A DNA stretch of 15,046 nucleotides from Synergistaceae bacterium (lineage in GTDB: Bacteria; Synergistota; Synergistia; Synergistales; Synergistaceae): positions 1 to 15,046 of the forward strand of contig JAISLO010000004.1 of the NCBI GenBank assembly GCA_031290815.1, given 5' to 3'. Made by a program: the position numbers and the translations under genes. The notes beneath the pieces are model-generated. The model was not told the DNA's origin. It did not search any database and saw only the letters and a program-made list of their open reading frames with translations. The stretch's first letter is position 1; each line of letters begins with the position of its first letter. This document shows positions 14,426-15,046 of this stretch, piece after piece.

Positions 14426-14444
14426 AACTGTTCTCCAGTTTTTT
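14426..14444. repeat. Small inverted repeat in the mop leader
   Basis: AACTG (14426-14430) and CAGTT (14436-14440) are separated by 5 nt, and a T run follows on the plus strand. The site lies between the possible mop promoter and the mop start. It could be a regulator-binding palindrome or a weak plus-strand terminator; the arms are short enough to occur by chance. Confidence 0.25.
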
Positions 14445-14477
14445 AACGCAGAAAAAGCCTTGAACCAGAATGGATAT

Positions 14478-14506
14478 AATGTATACGAGTCTCAAGCTGT
14501 CCGCAA
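14478..14506 (-). promoter_or_regulatory. Possible promoter of mop
   Basis: On the minus strand TTGCGG (14501-14506) and TACATT (14478-14483) are separated by 17 nt, in the only A+T-rich part of the 283-nt gap upstream of mop. Matches to consensus are 3/6 and 4/6, so this is a weak prediction. It would give a leader of about 110 nt. Confidence 0.3.
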
Positions 14507-14552
14507 GTGGGAAGCGCGCATCTTCCAGAAAGTGACACAGTGTTGCATGAAA

Positions 14553-14575
14553 TGGCGGCCGGCGGAAGGCCGCCA
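14553..14575. terminator. GC-rich hairpin after the P5C dehydrogenase gene
   Basis: TGGCGGCC (14553-14560) pairs perfectly over 8 bp with GGCCGCCA (14568-14575), with a 7-nt loop. It lies 69 nt beyond the minus-strand stop at 14644. The minus-strand tail (TTTCATG) has only three T, so it may be a weak or factor-assisted terminator separating this gene from mop. Confidence 0.45.
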
Positions 14576-14643
14576 CGCCGCCGCTGCTGTGAAAAGCTCA
14601 TCGAAAGACTTATATGATTATTGGGTTGTCTCAGGCAAATAGT

Positions 14644-15046
14644 TTATCCCATGTGAGGAAAGGAAACGTCCGCCGGAGGCGAGTAATTCTCCTTTATCGA
14701 CCTGGGGTTGAGCCATCTCAAGAGGTTGAACGCGCTCCCGACCTTATCATTGGTTCCGGAAGCTCTGGAGCCGCCGAACGGCTGTTGGCCGACCATCGCT
14801 CCGGTCGTTTTGTCGTTGATATAAAAGTTCCCGGCGGCGTATTTCAGAATTTCAGCAGCGGCCACAGCCGCATATTTATCCCTGCTGAATATTGCTCCCG
14901 TGAGACCATAGCGCGACGTGTCATCGCAAATTTTCAGCGTTTCTTCATACTTGCCGTCGTCGTAAACATATATGCTCATTACCGGGCCGAACAATTCGAC
15001 TTCCATTGTTTCGTACTTTGGATTGCCGCAAACAAGAACCGTGGGT
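14644..15046 (-). CDS. pruA: L-glutamate gamma-semialdehyde (P5C) dehydrogenase, C-terminal part
   Basis: The last 133 residues of an aldehyde dehydrogenase are visible; the gene runs off the right edge, so the catalytic cysteine lies outside. The enzyme oxidises glutamate gamma-semialdehyde, in equilibrium with pyrroline-5-carboxylate, to glutamate with NAD+, the second step of proline breakdown. The segment ELFGPVMSIYVYDD is the conserved region after the catalytic loop. KTTGAMVGQQPFGGSRASGT, then NDKVGS and LLRWLNPRSIKENY, match the ALDH4A1-type P5C dehydrogenase tail rather than the proline-utilisation A type. The frame is open to the edge, and the codons before the internal ATG at 15006 fit the family (PTVLVCGNPKYETM), so that ATG is not the start. 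It lies upstream of mop on the same strand, with a 283-nt gap. Confidence 0.92.
   Translation of the reverse strand, partial: PTVLVCGNPKYETMEVELFGPVMSIYVYDDGKYEETLKICDDTSRYGLTGAIFSRDKYAAVAAAEILKYAAGNFYINDKTTGAMVGQQPFGGSRASGTNDKVGSAFNLLRWLNPRSIKENYSPPADVSFPHMG

Noticed and set aside
14391..14642. Short open frames on both strands in the mop upstream gap.
   Set aside because: No ribosome-binding site or family similarity; they cross the promoter-like segment and the GC-rich hairpin.
1..15046. Search for CRISPR arrays, tRNA or rRNA genes, insertion sequences, integrases or toxin-antitoxin pairs.
   Set aside because: No regularly spaced repeats, cloverleaf, transposase motif or small paired genes were seen on either strand.

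Overview
This window looks like a piece of a moderately GC-rich bacterial chromosome. It has strong Shine-Dalgarno sequences, tightly packed operons and intrinsic terminators. The complete gatCAB set means the organism makes Gln-tRNA and/or Asn-tRNA by transamidation. Together with a water-forming-type NADH oxidase, a Desulfovibrio-type molybdenum aldehyde oxidoreductase and a P5C dehydrogenase, this suggests an anaerobic or microaerophilic amino-acid user (Synergistota, or a high-GC Firmicute or Desulfovibrio-like lineage). The taxon is inference only.

Layout. (1) 1-598, minus: a TetR-family regulator cut by the left edge, visibly more A+T-rich than the rest, with a near-consensus promoter and overlapping palindromes upstream. 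(2) 599-1127: a regulatory intergenic region. It holds short direct repeats, an extended -10 promoter and a roughly 228-nt leader with a stem-loop, a possible 17-codon leader ORF and a terminator-like hairpin. (3) 1128-2474, plus: NADH oxidase. (4) 2530-2574: a long hairpin acting as a shared terminator between convergent nox and gatB. (5) 11289-2612, minus: a seven-gene run coaX-dus-lysS-ligA-gatC-gatA-gatB. Gaps are only a few nucleotides, except 51 nt before lysS, where an internal promoter is possible. (6) 11382-11434: a two-layer hairpin terminator. (7) 14360-11538, minus: a single-chain molybdenum aldehyde oxidoreductase (mop). (8) 15046-14644, minus: the C-terminal part of an ALDH4-type P5C dehydrogenase, cut by the right edge.

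How the genes fit together. The seven-gene run is housekeeping: CoA synthesis (type III pantothenate kinase), tRNA modification (Dus), tRNA charging (LysRS, GatCAB) and NAD+-dependent DNA ligation. Several junctions look translationally coupled. The flanking genes are redox and catabolic: Nox regenerates NAD+ and removes O2, Mop oxidises aldehydes, and P5CDH oxidises glutamate semialdehyde to glutamate. No CRISPR array, tRNA, rRNA, transposase or phage gene was found. The least explained part is the nox leader, whose possible leader peptide plus terminator arrangement resembles attenuation.
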